NCBI RefSeq assembly: GCF_016598485.1
Contig: NZ_JAEMUW010000005.1
Coordinates: 186,001-250,000 of the forward strand
Length of the DNA stretch: 64,000 nt
Source of the DNA: Micromonospora coerulea
GTDB taxonomy: Bacteria > Actinomycetota > Actinomycetes > Mycobacteriales > Micromonosporaceae
Reading direction: 5' to 3'
The notes beneath the pieces were generated by a model. It did not search any database and was not told where the DNA came from. It saw only the letters and a program-made list of their open reading frames with translations. Of the stretch, positions 23,389 to 32,977 are shown in pieces. Numbering within the stretch: the stretch's first letter is position 1; each line of letters opens with the position of its first letter. The position numbers and the translations under genes are program-made.

Positions 23389-26300
23389 CGTTGTTGCTCC
23401 TTCTGCCCGCTCCCGGCCACCGGGCCTGAGCCAGACTGCGAGGACTGCTGCCCGCCCGGGGTTGCCTCCGGGCCGGTCGAATTGCTGTCGGTCGGGTTGT
23501 TACGCCCCCGCTGCACGCCCCGATGGTAGGCCGAGAGGAGACCCCGTACGCCTTCCGGCGTCCGACGCTGCACCGAGGCCGACGGCTTCTCCACGCCACC
23601 CGGGACGAGCTGCGCCATCGGCGTCCGCTTCGGCAGCCCCTTCTGGGTGGTCTCGGCCACCGGGACCTCGGTGGCCGCCGAGGCGGCCCGCCAGCCGTCG
23701 TCGGCCGCGGTCTGCCAGCCGCCGGCCGGCGGCTGCTTCGGCCGCCGGGTCGGCAGCGCGTCGGTGTGCTCGGGGCGAGCACCCCCGTTCGTGGCCGACC
23801 CGTTGTCGCGCGGCGCTCCACCGGCCGTCGGAGTGTGTGCCATCGGTGCGTTACCTGTCGTCCCGGGTGGTGTCTGCTGGACGGCTCGACCGGCCGCGTC
23901 GACCCGGGCGAACTGCTGGGTCGCGGCGCCGTTCGCCGGGGCGGCCGGCGGGGCCTGCGGGGCCGGCGCGGCGGCGGCAGCTGCCGCCTCCTCCGGCCCG
24001 GGTCGCCGGGTGCGGAACCAGGCCGACTCGAGCTCCCGGAAGATCGGCAGCTCCATTGTCTCGTCCGCGTACCGCTGGCGGTTCGCAGCCTGCTGCGGCG
24101 TCGTCGGACGATTCCCGGCCTGCTGCGGCATCGTCGGCCGGTTCGCGACCGGCGGCCGGTTGACGGCCGGCGGCGCCGCCGGCTGCGGCGTGGCGGCCGT
24201 CTCCGGACGCGGCACCCGGGGCAGCTCGGTCGTCATGTCCAGGGCGGCGGCGAGCCGCTCCGGCACCGGCGGGGTCGCCGGATCCCGGTCGGGTGTGGCC
24301 ACCGGCGGCCAGACCGGTGGCGCGCCGGCGCTCGGCGCGTACGCCTGCGGCGCCTGGTGGCCCGCCGGCGGCGCGGAGACCTGCTGGCCCGGTGCCGGCG
24401 CGGCCGACACCGGGTGACCGGAGACGGGCTGGCTGGAGACCGGGTAGCCGGACACCGGCGACGCAGACACCGGCACGCCCGAGATCGGCGGCAGCGGCGG
24501 GGCGGAGACCGGCGGCGGGTTGTACGGGTGCGTCTCCGGGCTGCTCGGCAGCTGCCGTGGGATCACCGGCTGCTGGCCGGTACTCGCCGGGTCGCCGTCG
24601 CCGGGGTTGCGGCGCTGGGGCAGCGGGTCGATCGGCTGGCCGTTGGCGGTGCGCGGCGCGAACGAGTCGCTGCCGTTGATGCCGCTGGCGCCGGTGAGGT
24701 CCGACCAGGCGGGCATCGGGCGCGTCCCGCCGGGCGTGGCCGGAGTGCCGGAGCCGTGGCGCTCCGCCGGGTCGAACGGCCGCCCGCCGAGAGTCACGTG
24801 ATTGCCCGACTCACCGGGGCGCGGGGCCGGCGGGGTGGCCGGGCCGTGGCCCAGGGCCGCCAGGGCGCCGAAGGCGGGAGCCGGGCCGACCGGCTGCGGG
24901 CCACCGAAGGCCGGCGCCGGGCCGACCGGCTGCGGACCACCGAAGGCCGGCGCCGGGCCGTTCGCCGCGGGCAACGCCGGGGGCTGCTGCGCCCGCCCGG
25001 AAAGGGCGCGCGGCACCAGTACGGAGGTGGGCAGCGTGACGTCGGCGACGGTGCCCCGGTCGGCGCCGGGCCGCAGCTCGACCTTGACGCCGTGCCGGGA
25101 GGCCAGCCGGGCGACCACGACCAGACCCATCATCCGGGAGACCGCCACGTCCACCTGGGGCGGTGTGGCGAGCCGCTCGTTGAGGTCACGCAGCTGCTCG
25201 GGGCTGATGCCGATGCCCCGGTCCTCCACGTACAGGGAGGCGCGGTCGCCGACCCGCCGGGCCTCCACCATGACCTGGGAGTCCGGCGGGGAGAAGGCGG
25301 TGGCGTTGTCGAAGAGCTCGGCGACCAGGTGCACGAGGTCGTTGACCGCGTGCGCGGCGACCTCGATGTCCCGATCGATGATGCCGAACTCGATCCGGGT
25401 GTAGTGCTCGACCTCGGACTGCGCGGCGCGGAACACGTCGATCAGGGCGGCCGGCTCGCGCTGCACGCGGGTGGAGTCGGCGCCGGCGAGGACCAGGAGG
25501 TTCTCGTCGTTGCGGCGCATCCGGGTGGCGAGGTGGTCGAGCTGGAACAGCTCGGCGAGCCGGTCCGGGTCCTCCTCGCCGCGCTCCAGCCGGTCGAGGT
25601 GACCGATCAGCCGGTCGACCAGGATCTGCGAGCGGCGGGCCAGGTTGACGAACATCGTCGCGACGGACGCCCGGAGGGCTGCCTGCTCGGCCGCGGTGCG
25701 GACCGCCTCCAGGTGGACCGCGTTGAACGCCTCGGTCACCTGGCCGAACTCGTCCCTGCTTCGCACCGGGAGCGGCTCGGCGATCTGGTTGGCCAGCTGC
25801 ACCGGGGAGAGCTGCCCGGTGACCTGGGGGTCGCGCAGGCGGGCCACCGCCTGGGGCAGGCCGTACTGGGCCACTGAGAGGGCGCCCTGTCGCAGATCGC
25901 GCAGGGAGCGGGCCATCGACCGGGCGACCAGGTAGGCGAAGAGGATGGCCAGCAGCAGCATGCTCAGCAGCAGGCCGGTCTCCAGGAAGACCTGGCGCTG
26001 CACGTTCGACCGGAGGTCGTCGGCCTGCTTGACCACGTCGCGGTCGAACTTCGACTCGACGGTACGGATCAGCTTGGCGTTGTCGACCATCGCGGTGTCC
26101 CACTCGTCCGGACCGAAGGAGAGCGTCGTCAGTTTCCCGGTCTCGTTGACGGTGATCTGGCCCTCGTAAACAATCACCTCATGTCGGTCGGCCCCGGCGA
26201 CGTTCTGCTGGTAGAACGCGGCCTCGGGCTGATTGGCGACGGCGGCGAAGGCCTCCTGCGCCTGCTGCTCGGCTTCTTGGGTGCGGATGTACTCCCGGCG

Positions 26301-26987
26301 CAGGGTCGGGTCGAGCTTGCCGCGCTCAAGTGCGCGGTGCACGACCACCCGGCGCTCGGAGACGAACTCCTTGGCGTGGGCGACGGCGGCGGCGGCGCGC
26401 ATCCGGTCGCTCAGGTCGCTGTCGGCGGCGAGCTGGATGCTCGAGTCGCGGATCAGCAGCAGGTCGCTGATGAGGTCCCCGTACGCGGCGCTCACTGGGC
26501 CGATCGTCATCTTGCCGTTGATGACCTGGCTTCGGGTGCCGGGCAGGTCGGTGAGCTTCTGGTCGATCCCGCCGAGGAGTTTCTCCAGCGTGGCGGGCAG
26601 GTCGTCCAGCTTGATGCGTTGCTGCGAGTACCGACCGTTGGCCTGGTCGACCTTCTGGTTCACCTCGTTGTACGCGTCGGTGTACCGCGTCCTGGCCTTC
26701 CCGGGCTCGGAATTCAGCAGCAGCACGGCGGCGGTCCGCTCGTCCTGCAGCGTGTCGACCAGGTCACCCGAGTAGCTGATCATGCTGGCCAGGTCCCCGG
26801 CCCGGTTGGCATTGTTGAGCGTCTCCAGGTGGTCGACCAGACCACTGGTGCCGACCACGACCGTGGCGATGGTCGGCACGATCATGATCAGACCGAGCTT
26901 GGACCAGATCGGCATGTCGCGGAGCCGGCTGGCCGGCCGGCGTAGACGCGACAGGAAGGAGCCCGCCGTCTTTGGCCGTTTGCTCAC
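23385..26987 (-). CDS. cvnA: Conservon sensor histidine kinase (CvnA-like) with nitrate-sensor-type domain
   Basis: 1200 residues. A first membrane helix lies at about 31-51, an extracellular helical sensor at about 55-315 (NIT-like), a second helix at about 332-356 with a HAMP linker after it, and an ATPase domain at about 515-660 with [16 protein letters not shown] (N box) and VEDRGIGIS (G box). The remaining 540 residues are Pro/Ala-rich, with 12-residue tandem repeats and PVSx repeats, and end in [25 protein letters not shown] and YHRGVQRGR motifs shared with the transposase-like protein. The start is a GTG at 26987. It leads the four-gene operon. Confidence 0.93.
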   Translation of the reverse strand: MSKRPKTAGSFLSRLRRPASRLRDMPIWSKLGLIMIVPTIATVVVGTSGLVDHLETLNNANRAGDLASMISYSGDLVDTLQDERTAAVLLLNSEPGKARTRYTDAYNEVNQKVDQANGRYSQQRIKLDDLPATLEKLLGGIDQKLTDLPGTRSQVINGKMTIGPVSAAYGDLISDLLLIRDSSIQLAADSDLSDRMRAAAAVAHAKEFVSERRVVVHRALERGKLDPTLRREYIRTQEAEQQAQEAFAAVANQPEAAFYQQNVAGADRHEVIVYEGQITVNETGKLTTLSFGPDEWDTAMVDNAKLIRTVESKFDRDVVKQADDLRSNVQRQVFLETGLLLSMLLLAILFAYLVARSMARSLRDLRQGALSVAQYGLPQAVARLRDPQVTGQLSPVQLANQIAEPLPVRSRDEFGQVTEAFNAVHLEAVRTAAEQAALRASVATMFVNLARRSQILVDRLIGHLDRLERGEEDPDRLAELFQLDHLATRMRRNDENLLVLAGADSTRVQREPAALIDVFRAAQSEVEHYTRIEFGIIDRDIEVAAHAVNDLVHLVAELFDNATAFSPPDSQVMVEARRVGDRASLYVEDRGIGISPEQLRDLNERLATPPQVDVAVSRMMGLVVVARLASRHGVKVELRPGADRGTVADVTLPTSVLVPRALSGRAQQPPALPAANGPAPAFGGPQPVGPAPAFGGPQPVGPAPAFGALAALGHGPATPPAPRPGESGNHVTLGGRPFDPAERHGSGTPATPGGTRPMPAWSDLTGASGINGSDSFAPRTANGQPIDPLPQRRNPGDGDPASTGQQPVIPRQLPSSPETHPYNPPPVSAPPLPPISGVPVSASPVSGYPVSSQPVSGHPVSAAPAPGQQVSAPPAGHQAPQAYAPSAGAPPVWPPVATPDRDPATPPVPERLAAALDMTTELPRVPRPETAATPQPAAPPAVNRPPVANRPTMPQQAGNRPTTPQQAANRQRYADETMELPIFRELESAWFRTRRPGPEEAAAAAAAPAPQAPPAAPANGAATQQFARVDAAGRAVQQTPPGTTGNAPMAHTPTAGGAPRDNGSATNGGARPEHTDALPTRRPKQPPAGGWQTAADDGWRAASAATEVPVAETTQKGLPKRTPMAQLVPGGVEKPSASVQRRTPEGVRGLLSAYHRGVQRGRNNPTDSNSTGPEATPGGQQSSQSGSGPVAGSGQKEQQR
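24868..24960 (-). repeat. 36-bp tandem repeats in the kinase tail
   Basis: Two full 36-base units (24868-24903 and 24904-24939) and a 21-base partial copy encode repeats of the type [12 protein letters not shown] in the disordered tail of the conservon kinase. The unit keeps frame (12 codons), so copy number could vary without breaking the gene. Confidence 0.8.
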
Positions 26988-27001
26988 GTCACCGCCCTCG
27001 C

Positions 27002-27032
27002 ATTACAGCGTCCGCACGTTGCCCTGGGCAAC
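27002..27032 (-). promoter_or_regulatory. Promoter and palindrome of the conservon operon
   Basis: On the minus strand, TTGCCC (27031-27026) and TGTAAT (27007-27002) are 18 bases apart and precede the kinase GTG by 14 bases. The -35 box lies inside a perfect 15-bp palindrome, GTTGCCCTGGGCAAC (27018-27032), a likely regulator site. Confidence 0.5.
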
Positions 27033-27179
27033 GCCGAGCGACCGACCCGGCGGGTCGGACCCCCGAGATTCCATCACGCCGCCCCGCAAGAAGAAAGCCC
27101 AGGTTGTCCCTCGCCAAGGGTGTGATGAGATGTTGATGCAATTTGATCGCAATCCGTCTTTCCGGAGTCACTCAAGGTA

Positions 27180-27788
27180 ATGGAACATCGTCACCGCGTC
27201 GTCCTGCTCGCCGGTCCGTCCGGCTCGGGAAAGTCGTATATTTCACATCGAACCGGGCTTCCCGTGCTGTGCCTGGACGACTTCTACAAGGACGGCGATG
27301 ACCCTACGTTGCCGCGCCGGAACGGACAGGTCGACTGGGATTCGCCCAGTTCCTGGGACGCCGAGACGGCGGTGGAAACAATTGCCCGACTGGCCCGGTA
27401 CGGCAAGGCCGAAGTGCCGGTTTATGCGATCGGCGCGGACCGCAGGGTGGCCACCCGGTCATTCGACGTCGCCGGATCGCCACTTTTCATCGCCGAAGGG
27501 ATCTTCGCCGCCGAGATCGTCGAGGAGTGCCGCCGCCGGGGCCTGCTCGCCGGGGCGTACGCGCTGCGCCGGCCGCGCGGGGCGACCTTCCTCCGCCGGC
27601 TCGCCCGCGACCTGGCCGAGCAGCGCAAGGCGCCCCGGGTCCTGCTGAGCCGCGGGGTGGCCCTGCTCCGCGCCGAGCCGGCGGTGCTGCGCCGGCAGAC
27701 CGGACTGGGCGCGGAGGCAGCCCGGGCTCGGGAGGTGCTGCGCCGGGTGGCCGCCCTGCTCGCCGGCCACCCGCACCAGCACCCGTGA
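27180..27788 (+). CDS. Uridine-kinase-like P-loop protein
   Basis: 202 residues. P-loop GPSGSGKS at 12-19 is followed by LCLDDFYKDGDDP, the acceptor-site segment of uridine/cytidine kinases, and DWDSPSSWDAE. The C-terminal half has RRPRGATFLRRLARDLAEQRKAP, a lid-like arginine-rich helix. It probably phosphorylates a nucleoside or related small molecule, fitting nearby nucleoside genes. The upstream 90 bases and first 40 codons are less GC-rich than the surroundings. The ribosome binding site is weak (AAGG very close to the ATG). It ends base-to-base against the add stop codon (TGATCA). Confidence 0.75.
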   Translation: MEHRHRVVLLAGPSGSGKSYISHRTGLPVLCLDDFYKDGDDPTLPRRNGQVDWDSPSSWDAETAVETIARLARYGKAEVPVYAIGADRRVATRSFDVAGSPLFIAEGIFAAEIVEECRRRGLLAGAYALRRPRGATFLRRLARDLAEQRKAPRVLLSRGVALLRAEPAVLRRQTGLGAEAARAREVLRRVAALLAGHPHQHP

Positions 27789-28865
27789 TCAGCCGATCAG
27801 CTTCCCGTACGCCGGCTTGATCACCTCGTCGATGATCCGCAGCCGCTCGTCGAACGGGATGAAGGCGCTCTTCATCGCGTTGATCGTGAACCACTGGAGC
27901 TCCTTCCAGCCGTAGCCGAAGGCCTCCACCAGCAGCGCCATCTCCCGGGACATCGACGTCCCGCTCATCAGCCGGTTATCGGTGTTCACCGTCGCCCGGA
28001 AGCGCAGGTCCCGCAGCAGCCCGATCGGGTGCTCCACGATCGACGGGGCGGCGCCGGTCTGCACGTTCGACGATGGGCACAGCTCCAGCGGGATTCGCTT
28101 GTCCCGCACGTACGCGGCCAGCCGGCCGAGCGCCGGCTCCGGGCCGGGGGTGATGTCGTCGACGATCCGGACCCCGTGGCCGAGCCGGTCCGCGCCGCAC
28201 CACTGGATCGCCTGCCAGATCGACGGCAGCCCGAACGCCTCGCCGGCGTGGATGGTGAAGTGGAAGTTCTCCCGCTGGAGGTACTCGAAGGCGTCCAGGT
28301 GACGGGTCGGCGGGAAGCCCGCCTCCGCGCCGGCGATGTCGAAGCCGACCACGCCGGCGTCCCGGTGCCGCACGGCCAGCTCGGCGATCTCCTGCGAACG
28401 GGCGGCGTGCCGCATCGCGGTGAGCAGCGTCCCGACCCGGATCGGGGTGCCGGCCTCGGCGGCCTGCGCGCTCCCCTCCACGAACCCGGCGACGACCGCC
28501 TCGACCACCTCGTCCAGCGTCAGGTTCTGCTCGAGGTGCTGCTCAGGGGCGAACCGGACCTCGGCGTAGACCACCCCGTCGGCGGCCAGGTCGAGCGCGC
28601 ACTCCCGGGCCACCCGGCGCAGCGCCGGCGCGGTCTGCATCACCGCCACGGTGTGCGCGAAGGTCTCCAGGTAGCGCTCCAGCGAACCCGAGTCCGCCGC
28701 CTCGACGAACCAGCGGCCCAGCGCCGCCGGATCGGTGGTGGGCAGCTCGTGACCGACCTCGGTGGCCAGCTCGACGATCGTCGCCGGCCGCAGACCGCCG
28801 TCCAGGTGGTCGTGCAGCAGCGCCTTCGGGACCTTGACGATGTCCTCGTACCGGATTGCGACCAT
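27789..28865 (-). CDS. add: Adenosine deaminase
   Basis: 358 residues. Zinc and catalytic motifs are in order: [10 protein letters not shown] near residue 18, [27 protein letters not shown] and NTDNRLMSG. The enzyme deaminates adenosine or deoxyadenosine to inosine in the cytoplasm. The ATG at 28865 gives the normal N-terminus. An intact metal site argues against the adenine-deaminase-like branch, although substrate choice among adenosine and modified nucleosides is not proved. It fits the nucleoside uptake and salvage genes that follow at 31.6-39.4 kb. Confidence 0.93.
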   Translation of the reverse strand: MVAIRYEDIVKVPKALLHDHLDGGLRPATIVELATEVGHELPTTDPAALGRWFVEAADSGSLERYLETFAHTVAVMQTAPALRRVARECALDLAADGVVYAEVRFAPEQHLEQNLTLDEVVEAVVAGFVEGSAQAAEAGTPIRVGTLLTAMRHAARSQEIAELAVRHRDAGVVGFDIAGAEAGFPPTRHLDAFEYLQRENFHFTIHAGEAFGLPSIWQAIQWCGADRLGHGVRIVDDITPGPEPALGRLAAYVRDKRIPLELCPSSNVQTGAAPSIVEHPIGLLRDLRFRATVNTDNRLMSGTSMSREMALLVEAFGYGWKELQWFTINAMKSAFIPFDERLRIIDEVIKPAYGKLIG

Positions 28866-28919
28866 GCTCAGACATTAGTCACCGGCGCGGGTGGGACGGG
28901 ATGGGACCGGGCCGGGCGG

Positions 28920-29333
28920 TCAGGGGCGCCAGCCGTACACCCGCTCGACCGCCAGGCGGACGACCAGGCGGCCGTCGGCCACCATCGCCGCCCGGTACTC
29001 CGCCCAGTCCGGGTGCTCGCCGCGGATCCGTCGGTAGACCTCGACCAGTTCGTCGACCGTGGCGTCGTCGGCCACTGCGGCCGGCGGGGTGAGGGTCACG
29101 GTGCCCTCCGCCACCGCGTACGCCCCGCCGTCGGCGGTGGTCACATAGAAGCTGGCCCGGGGGTCGCGGCGCAGGTTGCGCACCTTGGCCCGGTCGCCGG
29201 TGGTGGAGCAGCGGATCAGGCCCGGCTCGGCGAGGTAGTCGACGTTCGACAGCTGCGGCCGGCCGTCCCGGCGCAGGGTGACCACCACGCCGCGCCCCCG
29301 CTCTCCGAACAGCTCCCACAGCCGGGCGTTCAC
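28920..29333 (-). CDS. PPOX-family flavin/F420-dependent oxidoreductase
   Basis: 137 residues. GVVVTLRRDGRPQLSNVDYL, DRAKVRNLRRDPRASFYVTT and AYAVAEGTVTL form the split-barrel core of the pyridoxamine-phosphate-oxidase-like family, whose actinobacterial members often use F420. The substrate is unknown. The GTG at 29333 is the only usable start in frame; the promoter lies about 94 bases upstream and is bracketed by the MarR-type operators, so it is probably repressed by the divergent MarR protein. Confidence 0.85.
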   Translation of the reverse strand: MNARLWELFGERGRGVVVTLRRDGRPQLSNVDYLAEPGLIRCSTTGDRAKVRNLRRDPRASFYVTTADGGAYAVAEGTVTLTPPAAVADDATVDELVEVYRRIRGEHPDWAEYRAAMVADGRLVVRLAVERVYGWRP

Positions 29334-29412
29334 GCCGCCACCCGCAGCGCGACGCTGGCCCCGAACAGCGCCGGCCCGAGCAGGAGTCGGGCCGGCCGGG
29401 CGGACAATGTGG

Positions 29413-29470
29413 TTGACATGTCATCGACCCTAGGGCGGTTTCGATGACATGTCAATAATTGGGCTAGGAT
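29413..29470. promoter_or_regulatory. Divergent promoters with twin MarR-type operators
   Basis: TTGACATGTCATCGA (29413-29427) and its exact inverted copy (29441-29455) each contain the palindrome TGACATGTCA; centres are 31 bases apart, about three helical turns. On the minus strand, TTGACA (29455-29450) and TAGGGT (29432-29427), 17 bases apart, form a strong promoter for the PPOX gene. On the plus strand, TAGGAT (29465-29470) lies 7 bases before the marR ATG. Both promoters would be covered by bound repressor. Confidence 0.75.
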
Positions 29471-29477
29471 CGGCGAC

Positions 29478-29978
29478 ATGGCAGAACCACGGTGGCTGGA
29501 CGAGCGGGAGGAGCGCGCCTGGCGCGGCTACCGGCGGATGCGCCGCCTGCTCGACCTGGAGCTGGCCCGCGGGCTGACCCAGGACGCCGGCCTCTCCGAG
29601 CCCGACTACGACGTGCTCTCCGACCTTTCCGAGACGCCCGACCAGCGGCTGCGCCTCAGCGAGTTGGCCGACCGGATGCTCTGGTCGCGCAGCCGGCTCT
29701 CCCACCACCTGACCCGCATGCAGCAGCGGGGCCTGGTCGCCCGCGAGGAGTGCACCGCCGACGGACGCGGCTCCGTCATCGCGCTCACCCCGGCCGGCCG
29801 GCGGGCCATCGAGGCGGCCGCCCCCGGGCACGTGGCCGCCGTCCGCCGCCACCTCATCGACCTGCTCACCCCCGCGGAGGTCGAGGCGCTCGGCGCGCTC
29901 ACCCACCGGGTGGTCGACCACCTCGCCGGCGAGGACGGCCGCCGGGCCAGGCCGGCGACCCGCGGCCCGGCGGCCTGA
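29478..29978 (+). CDS. MarR-family transcriptional regulator
   Basis: 166 residues. A winged helix-turn-helix (LSEPDYDVLSDLSETPDQRLRLSELADRMLWSRSRLSHHLTRMQQRGLVAREE) with a DGRGS wing and a C-terminal dimer helix. MarR proteins are usually repressors released by small aromatic or antibiotic-like ligands. The ATG at 29478 is placed for leaderless translation from TAGGAT. The stop is one base before the GTG of the rRNA methyltransferase gene, so both are co-expressed. The twin palindromes directly upstream are its probable operators. Confidence 0.93.
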   Translation: MAEPRWLDEREERAWRGYRRMRRLLDLELARGLTQDAGLSEPDYDVLSDLSETPDQRLRLSELADRMLWSRSRLSHHLTRMQQRGLVAREECTADGRGSVIALTPAGRRAIEAAAPGHVAAVRRHLIDLLTPAEVEALGALTHRVVDHLAGEDGRRARPATRGPAA

Positions 29979-29979
29979 C

Positions 29980-30834
29980 GTGGACCCCCGCATCCTCGAC
30001 CGGCTGCGCTGCCCGGTCTGCGGCGAGCCGCTGGCCGAGGTCGCCGCCGGCACCGCCCGCGCCCTGCGCTGCCCGCGCCGGCACAGCTTCGACATCGCCC
30101 GGCAGGGGTACGTCAACCTGCTCGCCGGCCGCGCCCCGCACGCCGGGGACAGCGCCGAGATGATCGCCGCCCGCGCCGACTTCCTGGCCGCCGGCCACTA
30201 CGACACCATCGCCACCGCCCTCGCCACGATGGTGGCCGAGGTGGCCGCGCCGGTCGGGGCGTACCCGCTGGTGGTGGATGCCGGCGCGGGGACCGGGTGG
30301 TACCTCGCGGCGGTGCTGGCGGCGCTGCCCGACGCCGTCGGTCTCGCGCTGGACGTCTCCAAGCCGGCGCTGCGCCGGGCGGCCCGGGCCCATCCGCGCG
30401 CGGCGGCGGCGCTCGCCGACACCTGGCAGCGGCTGCCGCTGGCCGACGCCGCCGCCACCGTGCTGCTGAACGTCTTCGCCCCGCGCAACGGCGCGGAGTT
30501 CCACCGGGTCCTCGACCCGGCGGGCGCGCTGCTGGTGGTCACCCCGGCCGAGGACCACCTGGTCGAACTGGTCGACGCCCTCGGGCTGCTGAAGGTCGAC
30601 CCGGCCAAGGCCGACCGGGTCGCCGGCAGCCTGGCCGCCCACTTCGTCGAGGAGTCGGGCGACGTGCTCCGGGCCCGGCTCGCGCTGACCCGGACGGAGG
30701 TGGCCACCCTGGTCGGGATGGGGCCGAGCGCCTGGCACGCCGACCCGGCCCGGCTCGCCGAGCGGATCGCCGCGCTGCCCGAGCCGGTCCCGGTGACGCT
30801 CGCCGTCCGACTCGGCGTGCACCGGCCGCGCTGA
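29980..30834 (+). CDS. 23S rRNA (guanine-N1) methyltransferase, RlmA/TlrB family
   Basis: 284 residues. An N-terminal zinc site is formed by CPVCGEPL and CPRRHSFD, followed by the family segment ARQGYVNLL. The SAM-binding domain has VVDAGAGTGWYL and LNVFAPRNGAEF; MGPSAWH near the end is a family hallmark. RlmA(II)/TlrB-type enzymes methylate G748 of 23S rRNA and can give resistance to mycinosylated macrolides, while RlmA(I) methylates G745. Which base is modified cannot be read here. The coupling to a MarR repressor suggests inducible expression. Confidence 0.88.
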   Translation: MDPRILDRLRCPVCGEPLAEVAAGTARALRCPRRHSFDIARQGYVNLLAGRAPHAGDSAEMIAARADFLAAGHYDTIATALATMVAEVAAPVGAYPLVVDAGAGTGWYLAAVLAALPDAVGLALDVSKPALRRAARAHPRAAAALADTWQRLPLADAAATVLLNVFAPRNGAEFHRVLDPAGALLVVTPAEDHLVELVDALGLLKVDPAKADRVAGSLAAHFVEESGDVLRARLALTRTEVATLVGMGPSAWHADPARLAERIAALPEPVPVTLAVRLGVHRPR

Positions 30835-30839
30835 CCCGC

Positions 30840-31520
30840 TCAGGTGGAGAGGTCGACCTCTTCCCAGCCGGGCGGCTCGTCGTGGTACGGCCCGCGGAGG
30901 ATCACCGCCCACTCCAGCGCCCACCGGCGCTGCCCGATCGCGTTCGCGTCCACCAGCCCGGGCGGCGTCCCACCGGCCTGCTCCGTCTCCAGGTACGCCC
31001 AGTCCAAGCAGTAGTGCAGGTCGAGCAGGGCGGCCGCGTCGGCCGGGTGTTGCGGGGCGGCCAGGATCCGGGACCGCCACTGGGCGAACGTCTCGCCGGC
31101 GGGAAGGTGCGGCATCCGCTCCACCAGCCGCTCGTCCACCGGCACCGTCGGGTCGAGCTGCTTGGTCAGCCCGAGCACCCAGCACAGCGAGAAGAGCGCG
31201 TCATGGTGCAGCACGAACGACCGGTGGTCGCCCTTGCCGCCCATCACGAACTGCCACTCCGGCGGGGTCACCAGCTCCACCAGGTGCGAGCCCAGCAGCC
31301 AGCTCATCGCCGCCTGCGCCGGCATCCCGAAGCAGCGGGCCAGGATCACGTGCAGTACCGCGATCCGGGCCTCGATCTCGACGGTGGGGCGCAGCTCGAT
31401 CTCGTCGCCCGGCTCCCACACCAGCGGGAACTGGGGCGGCGGCAGGGGCAGGCCAAGCCGGGAGAGCTCGTCGAGGCTCGCCTCACGGACGGCCCGGGGA
31501 TCGGGGGCGGGTACACGCAC
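30840..31520 (-). CDS. DUF4272 domain protein
   Basis: 226 residues starting at a GTG. Features such as REASLDELSRLGLPLPPP, the hydrophobic segment AVLHVILARCFGMPAQAAMSWL, SLCWVLGLT, FAQWRS and DLHYCLDWAYLETE match my recollection of DUF4272. No catalytic motif, signal peptide or membrane helix is evident, and the function is unknown. It lies convergent with the methyltransferase gene (5 bases between stops) and about 110 bases downstream of deoA on the same strand; a link with nucleoside metabolism is only positional. Confidence 0.75.
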   Translation of the reverse strand: MRVPAPDPRAVREASLDELSRLGLPLPPPQFPLVWEPGDEIELRPTVEIEARIAVLHVILARCFGMPAQAAMSWLLGSHLVELVTPPEWQFVMGGKGDHRSFVLHHDALFSLCWVLGLTKQLDPTVPVDERLVERMPHLPAGETFAQWRSRILAAPQHPADAAALLDLHYCLDWAYLETEQAGGTPPGLVDANAIGQRRWALEWAVILRGPYHDEPPGWEEVDLST

Positions 31521-31630
31521 GGCTCAGGTCCCTGTCTGCTCGCAACGGCTCATCGCCGGTCTGTCCCCCCTGGGCAGGGAGAATAGCCGCTCCGAGTGGC
31601 CAGCACCACGGCACCGTCGACCGTAATTGA

Positions 31631-32911
31631 TCAGCCGATGCGCTCGATGACCAGTGGCGTCGCCGCCGGCGCGTCCGGCGCGATCCGGACCGCGCGCTCC
31701 GCCTCGGCGAGCGCCGCCGGGATCCGCTCCGCGTGCTCGGCGCGCAGCTCGTAGAGGGGGTCGCCGGCGCGTACCGGGTCACCGGGGCGCTTGTGCAGCA
31801 CCACCCCGGCCGGGATGCTCACCGGGTCCTCCTTGCGGGCCCGCCCGGCGCCGAGCCGCCACGCGGCCACCCCGATGGCGTACGCGTCGACGGCGGCGAC
31901 GAAGCCGTCGGAGGTGGCGCGGACCACCTCCACCTCGTTGGCCGTCGGCATCGGCGCATCCGGGTCACCGCCCTGCGCCCGGATCATCGCCCGCCAGACG
32001 TCCATCGCCCGGCCGTCGCGCAGCGCGGCCGCCGGATCGGCGTCCGGCAGGCCGGCCGCGGCCAGCATCTCCCCGGCCAGGGCCAGGGTCAGCTCCACCA
32101 CGTCGGCCGGGCCGCCACCGGCCAGCACCTCGACCGCCTCGGTCACCTCGACCGCGTTGCCGACGGTCAGGCCGAGCGGGGTGGACATGTCGGTGAGCAG
32201 CGCGACCGTCCGCACCCCGTGCGCGCCGCCCAGCTCGACCATGGTCCGGGCCAGCTCGCGGGCGTCGTCCACCGACTTCATGAACGCGCCCGAGCCGACC
32301 TTGACGTCAAGCACCAGGGCGCCGGTGCCCTCGGCGATCTTCTTGCTCATGATGGAGCTGGCGATCAGCGGAATCGCCTCGACGGTGCCGGTGACGTCGC
32401 GCAGCGCGTACAGCTTGCGGTCCGCCGGGGCCAGCCCCTCGCCGGCCGCGCAGATCACCGCGCCGACGTCGCGGAGCTGGGCGATGAACTCGTCGTTGGT
32501 GAGCGCGGCCCGCCAGCCGGGGATCGACTCCAGCTTGTCCAGCGTGCCGCCGGTGTGGCCCAGGCCGCGCCCGGAGAGCTGCGGCACCGCGCCGCCGCAG
32601 GCGGCGACCAGCGGGGTGAGCGGCAGGGTGATCTTGTCACCGACCCCGCCGGTGGAGTGCTTGTCCACCGTCGGCCGGGCCACCGGCGAGAGGTCGAGCC
32701 GCTCCCCGCTGGCGATCATCGCGGCGGTCCACCGGGCGATCTCCGCCGCGGTCATGCCGCGCAGCAGGATCGCCATGGCCAGCGCGGACATCTGCTCGTC
32801 CGCCACCAGCCCCTTGGTGTACGCGTCGACGACCCAGTCGATCTGGCCGTCGCTCAGCACACCCCCGTCCCGCTTGACGCGAATGACGTCCACCGCGGTA
32901 AATGCACTCAC
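31631..32911 (-). CDS. deoA: Thymidine (pyrimidine-nucleoside) phosphorylase
   Basis: 426 residues. DVIRVKRDGGVLSDGQIDW, the phosphate-binding signature DKHSTGGVGDKITLPL, SGRGLGHTGGTLDKLE, MSKKIAEGTGALVLDVKVGSGAF and a C-terminal barrel-sandwich domain are all present. The enzyme cleaves thymidine, deoxyuridine or uridine with phosphate to base plus (deoxy)ribose 1-phosphate. It lies immediately downstream of cdd (66-base gap), so deamination feeds phosphorolysis. Products connect to upp, deoC and the phospho-sugar mutase elsewhere in the window. Confidence 0.95.
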   Translation of the reverse strand: MSAFTAVDVIRVKRDGGVLSDGQIDWVVDAYTKGLVADEQMSALAMAILLRGMTAAEIARWTAAMIASGERLDLSPVARPTVDKHSTGGVGDKITLPLTPLVAACGGAVPQLSGRGLGHTGGTLDKLESIPGWRAALTNDEFIAQLRDVGAVICAAGEGLAPADRKLYALRDVTGTVEAIPLIASSIMSKKIAEGTGALVLDVKVGSGAFMKSVDDARELARTMVELGGAHGVRTVALLTDMSTPLGLTVGNAVEVTEAVEVLAGGGPADVVELTLALAGEMLAAAGLPDADPAAALRDGRAMDVWRAMIRAQGGDPDAPMPTANEVEVVRATSDGFVAAVDAYAIGVAAWRLGAGRARKEDPVSIPAGVVLHKRPGDPVRAGDPLYELRAEHAERIPAALAEAERAVRIAPDAPAATPLVIERIG

Positions 32912-32977
32912 CTTTGAGTTCCCATCATTGAGTCGCGTCGGGTACAGCGAACGACGGCCGTGACCGCGCCCCAGAAC

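Noticed and set aside
24868..24960. CRISPR-like tandem repeats
   Set aside because: Units are contiguous without spacers and encode in-frame protein repeats of the kinase tail.
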